DNA from: Blautia sp900556555
GTDB lineage: Bacteria > Bacillota > Clostridia > Lachnospirales > Lachnospiraceae
Length of the DNA stretch: 64,000 nucleotides
Direction: 5' to 3' (one strand)
Assembly: GCA_964250615.1 (NCBI GenBank)
Contig: CAXUGM010000009.1
Below, piece by piece: positions 43,629 through 53,295 of this stretch (positions are counted from its first letter, which is position 1; every line of letters begins with the position of its first letter). Both the position numbers and the translations under genes were made by a program. The notes beneath the pieces are model-generated. The model was not told the origin of the DNA and ran no database searches. It saw only the letters and a program-made list of their open reading frames with translations.

Positions 43629-45467
43629 ATGGCGGCATATGTAGAACAGGAATATAACAAACCCTTTAGTTTTCAGATATGGGCAAAGATGCTGCCCTTT
43701 TTCAAACCGTATAAAAAATATTTTGCAATTACCATTGGACTGAATCTGCTTCTGGCAGGCGTAGACGTGCTGGTGCCGCTGTTTCAGAGCTATGCTATTG
43801 ACCATTTTATTGCACCGGATACCTTAGACGGAATCGGCAGCTTTGCAGGTACTTATGTTGCTATGATCCTATTGCAGACGATTTTTGTTTATGTGTCGGT
43901 CCGTGCGGCAACGATTATTGAAATGAATGTGGGAAAGGATTTAAAATGGGCACAGTTTGAACACTTGCAGACCCTGTCTTTTTCCTATTACAACACCACT
44001 CCGGTGGGGTATATTCATGCCAGGGTGATGAGTGATACACTACGGATTGCAGGGATGACGGCATGGGGGCTGGTGGATATGTTCTGGGCCTTTGTCTATG
44101 TGGTCAGTGTCTTTGGGATTATGTTTTTGCTGAACTGGAAACTGGCCTTGATCATTATGCTGATTGTTCCGTGTATTGCTCTTTTGACTGTATATTTCCA
44201 GAATAAAATCCTTCATTGGAACAGGAAGGTACGCAAGATTAATTCACAGATTACCAATGCCTATAATGAGGGAATCACAGGAGTCCGCACATCAAAAAGT
44301 ATGGTGATAGAAGAAGATAACCAGGAAAATTTTCGTGGAATCACGAAGCAGATGCACCGGGCATCCATTCATTCTGCAAAGCTGAATGCTGTTTATATTC
44401 CAACCATTTTGTTGTTCAGTTCTGTGGCTTCGGCGATTGTTCTTGCAAGAGGCGGCTATATGGTACAGGAAGAGCTGATACAGCTTGGAACCCTGTCTGT
44501 CTTTATCTCTTATGCGGTTGTGATTTTTGAACCGATTCAGCAGCTTGCAAGACTTCTGGCAGACTTGATTTCCTGCCAGGCGAACATTGAACGTGTGACA
44601 GATTTGCTGGAGCAGGAGCCAAATGTCTGCGACAGCCCGGAGGTGGAAGCAAAGTATGGGGACATGTTCCATCCTAAGAAAGAAAACTGGGAAGAAATCA
44701 AGGGTGATATTGTTTTTGAAGATGTTTCTTTCCGTTACCCGGATGGAAAAGAATATGTTTTGGAGCACTTTAATCTCCACGTACCGGCAGGAACCAATGT
44801 TGCAATCGTAGGAGAAACGGGAGCAGGAAAATCGACGCTGGTAAATCTTCTGGGCAGGTTTTTTGAGCCCACAAAGGGCAGGATTCTGATTGACGGCAAA
44901 GATTACCGTCTGCGTTCCCAGCTCTGGCTTCACAGCCAGATTGGCTATGTGCTTCAAAACCCACATTTGTTTTCCGGAACCTTATACGATAATATCCGTT
45001 ACGGAAATCTGGATGCTACAGATGAGGAAATTAGAGAAGCTGCCAGACAGGTTTCCGCAGATACCGTGGCAGAGAAGCTGGAAAAAGGCTATGACAGTGA
45101 TGTAGGTGAAAGTGGCGGGCGGCTTTCCACGGGCGAGAAACAGTTAATCTCATTTGCCAGGGCTATTTTGGCAAATCCCAGGATTTTTGTATTAGATGAA
45201 GCCACTTCTTCCATTGATACGCAGACGGAACAGTTGATCCAAAAGGCTACAGACCATTTATTAAAAGGCCACACTTCCTTTGTCATTGCACACCGCCTGT
45301 CTACCATACGAAAAGCAGATGTGATTCTGGTGGTAAAGGATGGAAAAATCATTGAGCAGGGAAGTCACCGGGAACTGCTGAATAAAAAGGGTTATTACTA
45401 CGAATTATATTCCAAACAGTTTGAAGAAGAAGCGGCAATGGGAATTTTGTCAGGACAGAGAAAATAA
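43629..45467 (+). CDS. ABC exporter half-transporter (consensus-site partner)
   Basis: A 612-residue half-transporter with six membrane helices followed by an ATPase. Walker A is VGETGAGKSTLVNLL and Walker B IFVLDEATSSID, keeping the catalytic glutamate. Its signature is LSTGEKQLISFARA rather than LSGGQ. In a heterodimer this altered signature faces the aspartate-bearing site of its partner, so one ATP site would be active and one degenerate. The gap to the upstream gene is only 3 bp. Confidence 0.92.
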   Translation: MAAYVEQEYNKPFSFQIWAKMLPFFKPYKKYFAITIGLNLLLAGVDVLVPLFQSYAIDHFIAPDTLDGIGSFAGTYVAMILLQTIFVYVSVRAATIIEMNVGKDLKWAQFEHLQTLSFSYYNTTPVGYIHARVMSDTLRIAGMTAWGLVDMFWAFVYVVSVFGIMFLLNWKLALIIMLIVPCIALLTVYFQNKILHWNRKVRKINSQITNAYNEGITGVRTSKSMVIEEDNQENFRGITKQMHRASIHSAKLNAVYIPTILLFSSVASAIVLARGGYMVQEELIQLGTLSVFISYAVVIFEPIQQLARLLADLISCQANIERVTDLLEQEPNVCDSPEVEAKYGDMFHPKKENWEEIKGDIVFEDVSFRYPDGKEYVLEHFNLHVPAGTNVAIVGETGAGKSTLVNLLGRFFEPTKGRILIDGKDYRLRSQLWLHSQIGYVLQNPHLFSGTLYDNIRYGNLDATDEEIREAARQVSADTVAEKLEKGYDSDVGESGGRLSTGEKQLISFARAILANPRIFVLDEATSSIDTQTEQLIQKATDHLLKGHTSFVIAHRLSTIRKADVILVVKDGKIIEQGSHRELLNKKGYYYELYSKQFEEEAAMGILSGQRK

Positions 45468-45484
45468 AGAAAGGACAGTGCGTT

Positions 45485-46132
45485 ATGGAAAAAGAGGAAC
45501 TATTAAAACGGTTAGACCACACCCTATTGAAACAAACTGCCACATGGGAACAGGTACGCAGGCTTTGTGACGAGGGAATGAAATATCACACAGCTTCCGT
45601 GTGTATTCCGCCCTGTTATGTAAAAAAAGCCAAGGAATATGTAAAGGATAAACTGGCGGTTTGCACAGTCATTGGATTTCCAAACGGGAATATGACCACT
45701 GCGGCAAAAGTATTTGAGACAGAGGATGCAGTCAAAAATGGTGCGGATGAAATCGACATGGTAATCAATATCGGTGCCTTAAAGGATGGAGAAGAACAGT
45801 CTCTCCTGGAAGAAATCAAAGCAGTGAAAAAGGCTTGCCAGGGCAGGATTTTAAAAGTCATTATTGAGACCTGCCTTCTGACAGAGGAAGAAAAGAAAAC
45901 CATGTGCGGGATTGTCACAGAATCAGGTGCGGATTATATCAAAACTTCTACAGGATTTTCTACAGGAGGTGCAACTTTTGAAGATGTGAAATTAATGAAA
46001 GAACTGGTAGGAAGTCATGTGAAAGTAAAGGCAGCAGGCGGCATACAGACCGTGGAAGATGCGGAAACCTTCCTGGCACTTGGTGCTGACCGCCTGGGAA
46101 CCAGCAGACTGATCCAACTGCTGGAAGAGTAG
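45485..46132 (+). CDS. deoC: Deoxyribose-phosphate aldolase
   Basis: A 215-residue class I aldolase cleaving 2-deoxyribose-5-phosphate to acetaldehyde and glyceraldehyde-3-phosphate. LDHTLLKQTATWEQV, VCTVIGFPNGNMTT and DEIDMVINIGALKDG are family blocks; the Schiff-base lysine is in DYIKTSTGFSTGGATFED. Start ATG at 45485 follows AAAGGACAG. It lies 17 bp after the ABC pair and may be co-transcribed. No other deo genes are present. Confidence 0.95.
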   Translation: MEKEELLKRLDHTLLKQTATWEQVRRLCDEGMKYHTASVCIPPCYVKKAKEYVKDKLAVCTVIGFPNGNMTTAAKVFETEDAVKNGADEIDMVINIGALKDGEEQSLLEEIKAVKKACQGRILKVIIETCLLTEEEKKTMCGIVTESGADYIKTSTGFSTGGATFEDVKLMKELVGSHVKVKAAGGIQTVEDAETFLALGADRLGTSRLIQLLEE

Positions 46133-46179
46133 AGAAGAACACGTAAAGATGCATAAGCAAAAGAGAAAGAAGGAATAAC

Positions 46180-46737
46180 GTGAATAAAATTAAAAAAGAA
46201 GAATTGCTTTCGATTCCAAACTGTATGGGGTATTTTAGAATCTTATTGATACCGGTTTTCTGTGTCATTTATCTTCGGGCTGACAGTATGAGAGATTATT
46301 ATGTGGCGGCTGCCATTGTCATCATTTCTACCATTACAGATTTGCTGGATGGGCAGGTAGCCAGAAGATTTCATATGATCACGGAATTTGGAAAATTTTT
46401 AGATCCCTTTGCGGATAAGCTGACTCACGCAGCAATCGCAGTTTGTCTTGCATTCCGGTATTCTGCTATGAAATATCTTTTGATCCTTATGGTGATCAAA
46501 GAAGGTTTTATGGCAATCATGGGATTAAAAAATCTTCAAAGAGGAAAAAAACTGGATGGAGCCAAATGGTTCGGAAAAGTATGTACGGCAACTTTATTTA
46601 TTCTGTTATGTGTTCTGGTATTGTTTCCTGGCATTTCAGGAAAAACAGCAGACATTCTCATCTATTCAGAAATGGTTATTATGGCAATTACCTTAATTTT
46701 ATACATTCCTGAATTTTGGAGGATGAAAACATGCTGA
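46180..46737 (+). CDS. CDP-alcohol phosphatidyltransferase
   Basis: A 185-residue membrane enzyme of the PgsA/CDP-alcohol family. The signature DLLDGQVARRFHMITEFGKFLDPFADK contains the DGx2ARx8Gx3Dx3D motif that binds metal and CDP-diacylglycerol. About five or six membrane segments follow. Head group acceptor is not determined (glycerol phosphate, or a cardiolipin-like acceptor). It begins with GTG at 46180, preceded by AAGGA. It overlaps the PlsY-like gene by 7 bp, the start of a three-gene lipid cassette. Confidence 0.88.
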   Translation: MNKIKKEELLSIPNCMGYFRILLIPVFCVIYLRADSMRDYYVAAAIVIISTITDLLDGQVARRFHMITEFGKFLDPFADKLTHAAIAVCLAFRYSAMKYLLILMVIKEGFMAIMGLKNLQRGKKLDGAKWFGKVCTATLFILLCVLVLFPGISGKTADILIYSEMVIMAITLILYIPEFWRMKTC

Positions 46738-47348
46738 TACAGTGGATGGGATATCTTGTTTTTGGATACCTTTTTGGCAGTGTGATGTTTGGATATCTTA
46801 TTCCCAAGGTGGTTCGTGGAATTGATGTAAGAAGCCTGAGCAGTGATGGAAACCCGGGAACTGCCAATGCATTTTTTTACGGAGGTGCATTTTGCGGTAT
46901 CCTGGTTTTGCTGGGTGACCTTCTGAAAGGAATGCTTCCTGTCTATCTTGCATCACGGGCTCTGGGGACAGAGAGTATAGGATTTTCTCTGGTTATGGCA
47001 GCACCGGTGCTGGGACATGCCTTCCCTTTAAAGGGAGGAAGAAAGAACGGCGGAAAGGGAATCGCAGTCTCTTTTGGAGTAATGTTAGGGCTGTATCCCA
47101 TGTACACAAACTTGTGGCTGCTGGTGTTCTGGTATGTATCATTTACTGTAGTTATTATTATAGAACCACATTGTCTCAGGACAGCAGTTACCTATATTTG
47201 CTGGTTTGTAAGTGGAATCTGTATGCATCTTTCTCTTGCCGTCAGCATGGGGAATCTGCTGATTTCCTGTATTGTACTGAACAAACACATGGCAGATTTG
47301 AAAAAGAAAAAAGAGAGACAGATACGTTTCGGATTTAGGAGAAATTAA
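46731..47348 (+). CDS. PlsY-family glycerol-3-phosphate acyltransferase-like protein
   Basis: A 205-residue multi-pass membrane protein. FGYLFGSVMFGYLIPKVVRG, SSDGNPGTANAFFYGG and GHAFPLKGGRKNGGKGIAVSFG match the three PlsY motifs used for acyl-phosphate and glycerol-phosphate binding. The sequence diverges in the C-terminal third, so it may be a paralogue rather than the housekeeping PlsY. ATG at 46731 follows GGAGG by 8 bases; an earlier TTG frame is not needed. Confidence 0.85.
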   Translation: MLIQWMGYLVFGYLFGSVMFGYLIPKVVRGIDVRSLSSDGNPGTANAFFYGGAFCGILVLLGDLLKGMLPVYLASRALGTESIGFSLVMAAPVLGHAFPLKGGRKNGGKGIAVSFGVMLGLYPMYTNLWLLVFWYVSFTVVIIIEPHCLRTAVTYICWFVSGICMHLSLAVSMGNLLISCIVLNKHMADLKKKKERQIRFGFRRN

Positions 47349-47351
47349 AGA

Positions 47352-48500
47352 ATGAAGGTTTTGATATTATCCTGTAAGACAGGAGGCGGCCATGATGCAG
47401 CGGGATTTGCCATGAAGGAAGCATTGGAGGCTCATGGACATGAAGCAGTGATGTTTGATTATCTTACTTTGGCGGGCCAGAAGGTATCCGATACCGTAGG
47501 CGGAGTATATGTGAATACAGTAAAAAAAATGCCGCATGTGTTTGGTGCAGTGTATCAGATTGGAATGGCTGCAAGCAGGATTATGAGGAAGTCTCCGGTC
47601 TATTATGTAAATGCAAAAATGGGAAAATTTCTTGCACCTTACCTGGAAGAGGAACAGTTTGATGCCATTTTAATGCCGCATCTGTATCCTTCTGAAACCT
47701 TGACCTATATGAAACGCCAGGGAATATCCCTGCCTCCCATGATAGCAGTTATGACAGACTACACCTGTATTCCTTTTTGGGAAGAAACACGATGCGATGC
47801 TTATATTGTGGCTCATGAAGAGATGGTAAAAAAATGTGTAAAAAGAGGGATTCCGGAAGAAAAACTGATTCCTGCCGGAATTCCGGTCAGCGGAAAATTT
47901 ACCAGACAGGCAGATAAGAAAAAAGCAAGAGAATATCTCCATCTTCCCTGCCAGGATCAAATTTATCTTGTGATTGGCGGTAGCATGGGAGCGGGCGATT
48001 TAGAAAAACTCACCAGCCAGTTTCTAAAAACCAGGAAAGCCGGAGAATTCTTTATTGTGATCTGTGGCAATAATAAGAAAATGTTCCAGAAAATGAAGAA
48101 AAAATACAAGGATCAGAAAAGTGTTCTTCTAGTAGGACAGACCAGGCAAATGGATGTTTATATGAAAGCCGGTGATATTGTATATACAAAACCAGGCGGG
48201 CTCACCTCCACAGAGGCGGCAGTGTCAGGGATTCCCATTGTGCATACAGCACCCATACCGGGCTGCGAATCAGCAAACAAGAGATTTTTTGTCCGGCACG
48301 GTATGTCCATAGCTCCAAGAAGCGTAGAAGCTCAGGTGGAGCGGGGGAGAAAGCTCCTTCATGATCCGGAAAAAAGAGAGCTTATGAAACTTGCACAAAA
48401 AGAAACATTACCTGTAAACAGTGTACAGGAGATTGTAAAAATTCTGGAGAAAAAGGTTCTGGAGGCAGAGAATCAGAAGTCAGAAAAGTGTAGTTTTTAG
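47352..48500 (+). CDS. GT28/MGDG synthase-like glycosyltransferase
   Basis: A 382-residue glycosyltransferase. The N-terminal LILSCKTGGGHDAAGFAMKE resembles the MGDG-synthase/UgtP lipid-acceptor domain; the C-terminal half (YLVIGGSMGAG, YTKPGGLTSTEAAVSGIPIV) binds the nucleotide sugar. Enzymes of this kind add glucose or galactose to diacylglycerol at the membrane surface. It starts 3 bp after the PlsY-like gene, so the cassette could make a glycolipid or its precursors. Confidence 0.9.
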   Translation: MKVLILSCKTGGGHDAAGFAMKEALEAHGHEAVMFDYLTLAGQKVSDTVGGVYVNTVKKMPHVFGAVYQIGMAASRIMRKSPVYYVNAKMGKFLAPYLEEEQFDAILMPHLYPSETLTYMKRQGISLPPMIAVMTDYTCIPFWEETRCDAYIVAHEEMVKKCVKRGIPEEKLIPAGIPVSGKFTRQADKKKAREYLHLPCQDQIYLVIGGSMGAGDLEKLTSQFLKTRKAGEFFIVICGNNKKMFQKMKKKYKDQKSVLLVGQTRQMDVYMKAGDIVYTKPGGLTSTEAAVSGIPIVHTAPIPGCESANKRFFVRHGMSIAPRSVEAQVERGRKLLHDPEKRELMKLAQKETLPVNSVQEIVKILEKKVLEAENQKSEKCSF

Positions 48501-48590
48501 AATGAAAAACGTAAGACAATTCTTTCTGTATGAGCTATGATAAACATAGTGGAACAGTATCAGGAAAATACAGAAAAAGGAGATACGGCA

Positions 48591-50258
48591 ATGGAAAAAA
48601 GATGGTGGAAAGAAAGTATTGTATATCAGATTTATCCAAGGAGTTTTAAAGACAGCAACGGTGACGGAATCGGTGATTTAAACGGTATTACAGAAAAGAT
48701 GGATTATCTTCAGAAATTAGGGATTAATGTCTTATGGCTGTCCCCTGTTTACCAGTCTCCAAATGACGATAACGGATATGACATCAGTGATTATCAGGCG
48801 ATTATGGATGAGTTTGGAACCATGGAAGATTTTGACCGTATGCTGGCAGTAGCTCATGAGCACGGAATTAAGCTGGTGATGGATCTGGTTGTGAACCATA
48901 CTTCAGACGAACATCCCTGGTTTATTGAAAGTCAGAAATCTGTAGATAATCCGTACCGTGATTATTATATCTGGAGACCCGGAAAAGATGGAAAAGAACC
49001 AAATAACTGGGGTTCCTGTTTCTCAGGCCCGGCCTGGAAATATGACGAGAAAACAGATATGTATTATCTGCATCTGTTTTCTAGGAAACAGCCGGATTTA
49101 AACTGGGATAACCCTAAAGTCCGCCAGGAAGTGTTTGATATGATGAACTGGTGGCTGGACAAAGGGGTAGACGGATTCCGTATGGATGTGATCAGCCTGA
49201 TTTCCAAGAAACCAGATTTACCAGACGGGCTAGTGGGAATCAATGGATATGCCAGCTTTAACGAGCCTGCAAACGGTCCTCATGTCCATGAATATCTTCA
49301 GGAAATGAGAGAAAAGGTTCTAAACAATGCAGACACCATCACAGTGGGAGAGTGTTCTGGTGTAACCTTGGAAGAGGCTAAGAAATATGCCAGAAGTGAC
49401 GAAAAAGAACTGAACATGGTGTTCCAGTTTGAACATATGGATGTGGATGCAGATGGCAGCAACAAATGGACAGATAAAAAAATGAATTTAAGAGACATGA
49501 AGGCAGTTTTGACAAAATGGCAGAAAGGCCTGGAAGAGATTGCCTGGAACAGCCTTTTCTGGGAAAATCATGACCAGCCACGTTCTGTATCAAGGTTCGG
49601 AAACGACAGCAGCCAGTACCGTGAACGTTCTGCGAAAATGCTTGCAACCTGTCTTCATATGATGCAGGGAACTCCTTATGTTTACCAGGGACAGGAATTA
49701 GGCATGACCAATGTACCGTTTCATAGTGTAGAAGATTTCCGTGACCTTGACAGCATCAATGCATATCATGAGCTGGTAGAAGACCAGAAGGTATTTTCAA
49801 AAGAAGAGATGATGCGGTATTTGAGATATAAGAGCCGTGACAATGCCAGAACCCCATTCCAGTGGGATGACAGTGAAAATGCAGGATTCACAACCGGCAC
49901 GCCATGGATTATGGTAAATCCAAACTACAAAGAAATCAATGCAAAGGCAGAGCTTGCAGATCCAAATTCTGTTTTCTATTATTATCAGAAATTGATTCAG
50001 CTTAGGAAAGAAAAAGAAATCATTGTGTATGGAACCTATGATCTGCTTCTTCCAGAGTCAGAAGAACTTTATGTTTACACAAGAACGCTGGGTGAAGAAA
50101 AATTGCTGGTGGTATGTAATTTCTCAGAAAATGAGGTGGAGCTGGAGATTCCGGAGGAATTCCGAAAAGGCAGCTATTTGATCAGTAATTATGAGACAAG
50201 ACCAGTAGAAAATACAATGAAGATTCGTGCGTATGAAAGTTTTGTAGTGGAAAAATAA
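48591..50258 (+). CDS. Alpha-glucosidase / oligo-1,6-glucosidase, GH13
   Basis: A 555-residue cytoplasmic GH13 enzyme with no signal peptide. VVYQIYPRSFKDSNGDGIGDLNG-type opening, DLVVNHTSDEHPWF, the nucleophile Asp199 in GFRMDVISL, the acid/base Glu254 in VGECSG, and ENHDQPR are all present. The residues after the nucleophile (VISL) are typical of alpha-1,6-acting MalL-like enzymes, so isomalto-oligosaccharides or similar are likely substrates. ATG at 48591 follows AAAAGGAG; the longer frame starting at 48537 is not needed. Confidence 0.93.
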   Translation: MEKRWWKESIVYQIYPRSFKDSNGDGIGDLNGITEKMDYLQKLGINVLWLSPVYQSPNDDNGYDISDYQAIMDEFGTMEDFDRMLAVAHEHGIKLVMDLVVNHTSDEHPWFIESQKSVDNPYRDYYIWRPGKDGKEPNNWGSCFSGPAWKYDEKTDMYYLHLFSRKQPDLNWDNPKVRQEVFDMMNWWLDKGVDGFRMDVISLISKKPDLPDGLVGINGYASFNEPANGPHVHEYLQEMREKVLNNADTITVGECSGVTLEEAKKYARSDEKELNMVFQFEHMDVDADGSNKWTDKKMNLRDMKAVLTKWQKGLEEIAWNSLFWENHDQPRSVSRFGNDSSQYRERSAKMLATCLHMMQGTPYVYQGQELGMTNVPFHSVEDFRDLDSINAYHELVEDQKVFSKEEMMRYLRYKSRDNARTPFQWDDSENAGFTTGTPWIMVNPNYKEINAKAELADPNSVFYYYQKLIQLRKEKEIIVYGTYDLLLPESEELYVYTRTLGEEKLLVVCNFSENEVELEIPEEFRKGSYLISNYETRPVENTMKIRAYESFVVEK

Positions 50259-50290
50259 AGATGTCTTGTGAAGATTCATGAGATTTATAA

Positions 50291-50346
50291 AAAAGCGGGA
50301 AGGTATCTGGGCTCCGTACTGGAGTGTCACATGCTTTCCCGCTTTT
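50291..50346. terminator. Bidirectional terminator between GH13 and antiporter genes
   Basis: AAAAGCGGGAA (50291-50301) pairs with TTCCCGCTTTT (50336-50346); a second inner pairing GGCTCC/GGAGTG is possible. The genes on both sides converge on it. Confidence 0.8.
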
Positions 50347-50356
50347 GATGTTGAGA

Positions 50357-51322
50357 TTACCGCATAATCAGATAGACCGTATAAAGAACATAGATTCCTG
50401 TCATAACCGTACCAAGCCCTCTGCTGACCTTTTGTTTCTTGGCGATTGGTATAAATACCAGGATAGAAACCAGCAGTAAAAATCCGATATCATAAAGATA
50501 AGTAGGGCTGACTTTCATAGGAAGAATGGTGCAGGATGTTCCAAGAATAAAGAGAATGTTGAATAAATTGGAACCTACAGCATTTCCAAGAGCAATGTCG
50601 CTTTCCCCTTTTCTGGATGCCATGATTGAAGTCACCAGCTCTGGCAGGGAAGTACCGATAGCCACGATGGTAAGGCCAATCAGGGCTTCACTAAGTCCCA
50701 GATACCTAGCGATTTCTTTGGCACTGTTTACCGTCATATCACCACCGAAAATAATGCCGGCCAGTCCCACGATAGAAAGCACAATACTTACAAGAAAGCC
50801 ATACTTTGCCTGAGGTTCTTCTTCCTGTGCCTCCAGGCTTTCTTTTCGTTTTGCCAGGCCTTCCCGGATGGTAAGATACATAAACAATGCAAAGCCTGCT
50901 AAAAGTACGATTCCGTCTAATCTGTCAAGGCTCATGACAGCACTTTTGCGGATAAACTGATCCATTACCAGAAGAGCAAGAAGGGCTGCTGCAAGAACAG
51001 ACAGGGGATAATCTTTTTTGATCATGCTTTTTTCAACATGAAGCGGGCAGATCATAGCACTGACACCGATTACCACCAAAAGGTTGAACACATTAGAGCC
51101 AACTACATTTCCAAGAGCAATGTCATTGCTGCCTTTTAAAGCAGCGGTTACACTGACTGCCAGTTCCGGAGCACTGGTACCAAATGCAACAATAGTAAGT
51201 CCGATAATCAGAGATGGAATCCTGAGACGTTTAGCAATAGAAGAAGCACCGTCTACGAACAGATCAGCACCCTTTACCAGCAGCAGGAACCCAATGATAA
51301 GAAAAAGTACAGACGCTATCAT
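50357..51322 (-). CDS. Calcium/sodium antiporter, CaCA family (YrbG-like)
   Basis: A 321-residue membrane protein with two inverted repeats, each carrying the alpha-repeat: GLTIVAFGTSAPELAVSV with GNVVGSNVFNLL in the first half, and GLTIVAIGTSLPELVTSI with GNAVGSNLFNILF in the second. The acidic residues in these repeats bind Ca2+ and Na+. About ten membrane segments are expected. I chose the ATG at 51322, with GGAGG 8 bases upstream; a TTG five codons earlier is less likely. Confidence 0.93.
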   Translation of the reverse strand: MIASVLFLIIGFLLLVKGADLFVDGASSIAKRLRIPSLIIGLTIVAFGTSAPELAVSVTAALKGSNDIALGNVVGSNVFNLLVVIGVSAMICPLHVEKSMIKKDYPLSVLAAALLALLVMDQFIRKSAVMSLDRLDGIVLLAGFALFMYLTIREGLAKRKESLEAQEEEPQAKYGFLVSIVLSIVGLAGIIFGGDMTVNSAKEIARYLGLSEALIGLTIVAIGTSLPELVTSIMASRKGESDIALGNAVGSNLFNILFILGTSCTILPMKVSPTYLYDIGFLLLVSILVFIPIAKKQKVSRGLGTVMTGIYVLYTVYLIMR

Positions 51323-51498
51323 AAGTAAATCCTCCAAGATAAAATTGTAATAACATATAATAAAATATCATGTTTGGAAAGGCTTGGCAATTCCAAATTC
51401 TGGATTTTTCCAGGGAAATGGACAGAAGCATTGACGTTGGTGGACAAATTCGATAAGATTGTAAGGAAGTGAAAGGGATAAAGGAGATTTGTTAAGGA

Positions 51499-53295
51499 AT
51501 GAACATTATTAACATAGAGCATATCAGTAAAATTTACGGGGATAAAGTGATTTTTGAAGATGCTTCTTTTGGGGTGCATCAGGGAGATAAAATCGGGATT
51601 ATCGGCATCAACGGGACAGGAAAGAGCACCTTACTGAAAATGGTGGCACAGGCAGAAGAGCCGGATGCAGGGCAGATTATCCGGCAGAACAGTTTGAAAA
51701 TCGCATACCTTCCTCAAAATCCGGAGTTTCCAGAAAATGCTACCGTACATTCTTATGCCATGGAGGGAAATCCAGACACAGACTGGCTGGTGCAGAGCAA
51801 CTTAAACCAGCTTGGGATTACAGAAGATGACACTCTGCTGGAACGTCTTTCCGGAGGGCAGAGACGAAAAGTGGCAATGGCAAAAATTCTGGCGTCAGAG
51901 TTTGACGTACTGCTCCTTGACGAGCCGACCAACCACCTTGACCAGCAGATGATCACATGGCTGGAAGAGTATCTGAAAGGCTTTCGGGGAACCGTTCTTA
52001 TGGTGACCCATGACCGTTACTTTATGGATAAGGTGACCAATAAGATTTTGGAAATTAGCCATGGAAAAATTTACAGTTACGAATCCAATTATTCCGTCTT
52101 TCTGGAGCGGAAGGCAGAGAGAGAAGAAATGGAACTGGCTTCTGAGCGGAAACGTCAGAGCATTCTCCGTATGGAATTAGAATGGGCGAAACGTGGATGC
52201 CGTGCAAGAAGCACGAAACAGAGAGCACGTTTGGAGCGTCTGGAAGCATTAAAAAACGGAAAAGCACCGGTGCAGGATCAGAGCATGGAGCTGGATTCTG
52301 TGGAAACAAGGATGGGGAAAAAGACCGTAGAACTTCACCATGTGAGCAAACACTACGGAGATAAAAAAATCATAGATGATTTCAGCTATATTTTATTAAA
52401 GAACCAGAAATTGGGCATTATTGGGCCAAATGGCTGTGGAAAATCCACGCTAATGAAGCTGATGGCAGGGCTGATACAGCCGGATGAGGGTTCCGTTGAA
52501 GTGGGAGAGACCATTAAAATCGGTTATTTTGCCCAGGAAGAACAGGAAATGGATGATAACCAGAGGGTCATCGATTATGTGAAGGATATTGCAGAGTATA
52601 TCTCCACCAGAGACGGCAAAATCAGTGCCTCTCAGATGCTGGAGCGTTTCCTGTTTACGCCTGACATGCAGTATGCACCCATTGGGAAATTATCAGGAGG
52701 AGAAAAACGCAGGCTATACCTTCTGGGGGTTTTGTCCAGTGAAATTAACCTGCTACTTTTGGATGAGCCTGGAAACAACCTGGATATTCCCACACTGACT
52801 ATTTTGGAGGATTATCTCAACTCTTTTCCGGGTATTGTAGTGACGGTATCCCACGACAGGTATTTTCTGGACAATGTGGTGGACAGGATTTTTGCTTTTG
52901 AGGGAGACGGACAACTTTGGCAGCATGAGGGTGGTTATACGGATTATCTGGAAGCCAGAGAAAGAAGAGATGAGGCTATTATAGAGCCCCCGGAGAAGGT
53001 AAAAAAAGACAGTAAGGACAATGGAACTGCCTGGAAGCAGAACCGCCCGGTTAAGCTGAAATTCTCTTTTAAAGAACAGAGAGAATTTGAGACCATTGAT
53101 GATGAGATTGCAGCATTGGAAGCAAAAATCGAGAAACTGGATCAGGATATTATGGCCAATGCAACCAACTCCGGGAAGCTAAATGAGATTACCAAAGAGA
53201 AAGAAACAGCAGAGGCCAAACTGGAAGAAAAAATGGACCGCTGGGTATATCTCAATGATTTGGCTGAGAAGATTGAGGAGCAGAAGAAATCATGA
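51499..53295 (+). CDS. ABC-F family ATPase
   Basis: A 598-residue soluble protein with two ATPase domains and no membrane helices. The first has Walker A GINGTGKST, LSGGQRRKVAMAKIL and LLLDEPTNHLD; the second has GPNGCGKST, LSGGEKRRLYLLGVL and LLLDEPGNNLD, an unusual DEPGNN in place of DEPTNH. A charged linker and a C-terminal coiled coil (residues ~530-595) are present, so it resembles Uup more than short translation factors. ABC-F proteins act on ribosomes, and some give antibiotic protection. It overlaps the following gene by 4 bp. Confidence 0.9.
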   Translation: MNIINIEHISKIYGDKVIFEDASFGVHQGDKIGIIGINGTGKSTLLKMVAQAEEPDAGQIIRQNSLKIAYLPQNPEFPENATVHSYAMEGNPDTDWLVQSNLNQLGITEDDTLLERLSGGQRRKVAMAKILASEFDVLLLDEPTNHLDQQMITWLEEYLKGFRGTVLMVTHDRYFMDKVTNKILEISHGKIYSYESNYSVFLERKAEREEMELASERKRQSILRMELEWAKRGCRARSTKQRARLERLEALKNGKAPVQDQSMELDSVETRMGKKTVELHHVSKHYGDKKIIDDFSYILLKNQKLGIIGPNGCGKSTLMKLMAGLIQPDEGSVEVGETIKIGYFAQEEQEMDDNQRVIDYVKDIAEYISTRDGKISASQMLERFLFTPDMQYAPIGKLSGGEKRRLYLLGVLSSEINLLLLDEPGNNLDIPTLTILEDYLNSFPGIVVTVSHDRYFLDNVVDRIFAFEGDGQLWQHEGGYTDYLEARERRDEAIIEPPEKVKKDSKDNGTAWKQNRPVKLKFSFKEQREFETIDDEIAALEAKIEKLDQDIMANATNSGKLNEITKEKETAEAKLEEKMDRWVYLNDLAEKIEEQKKS

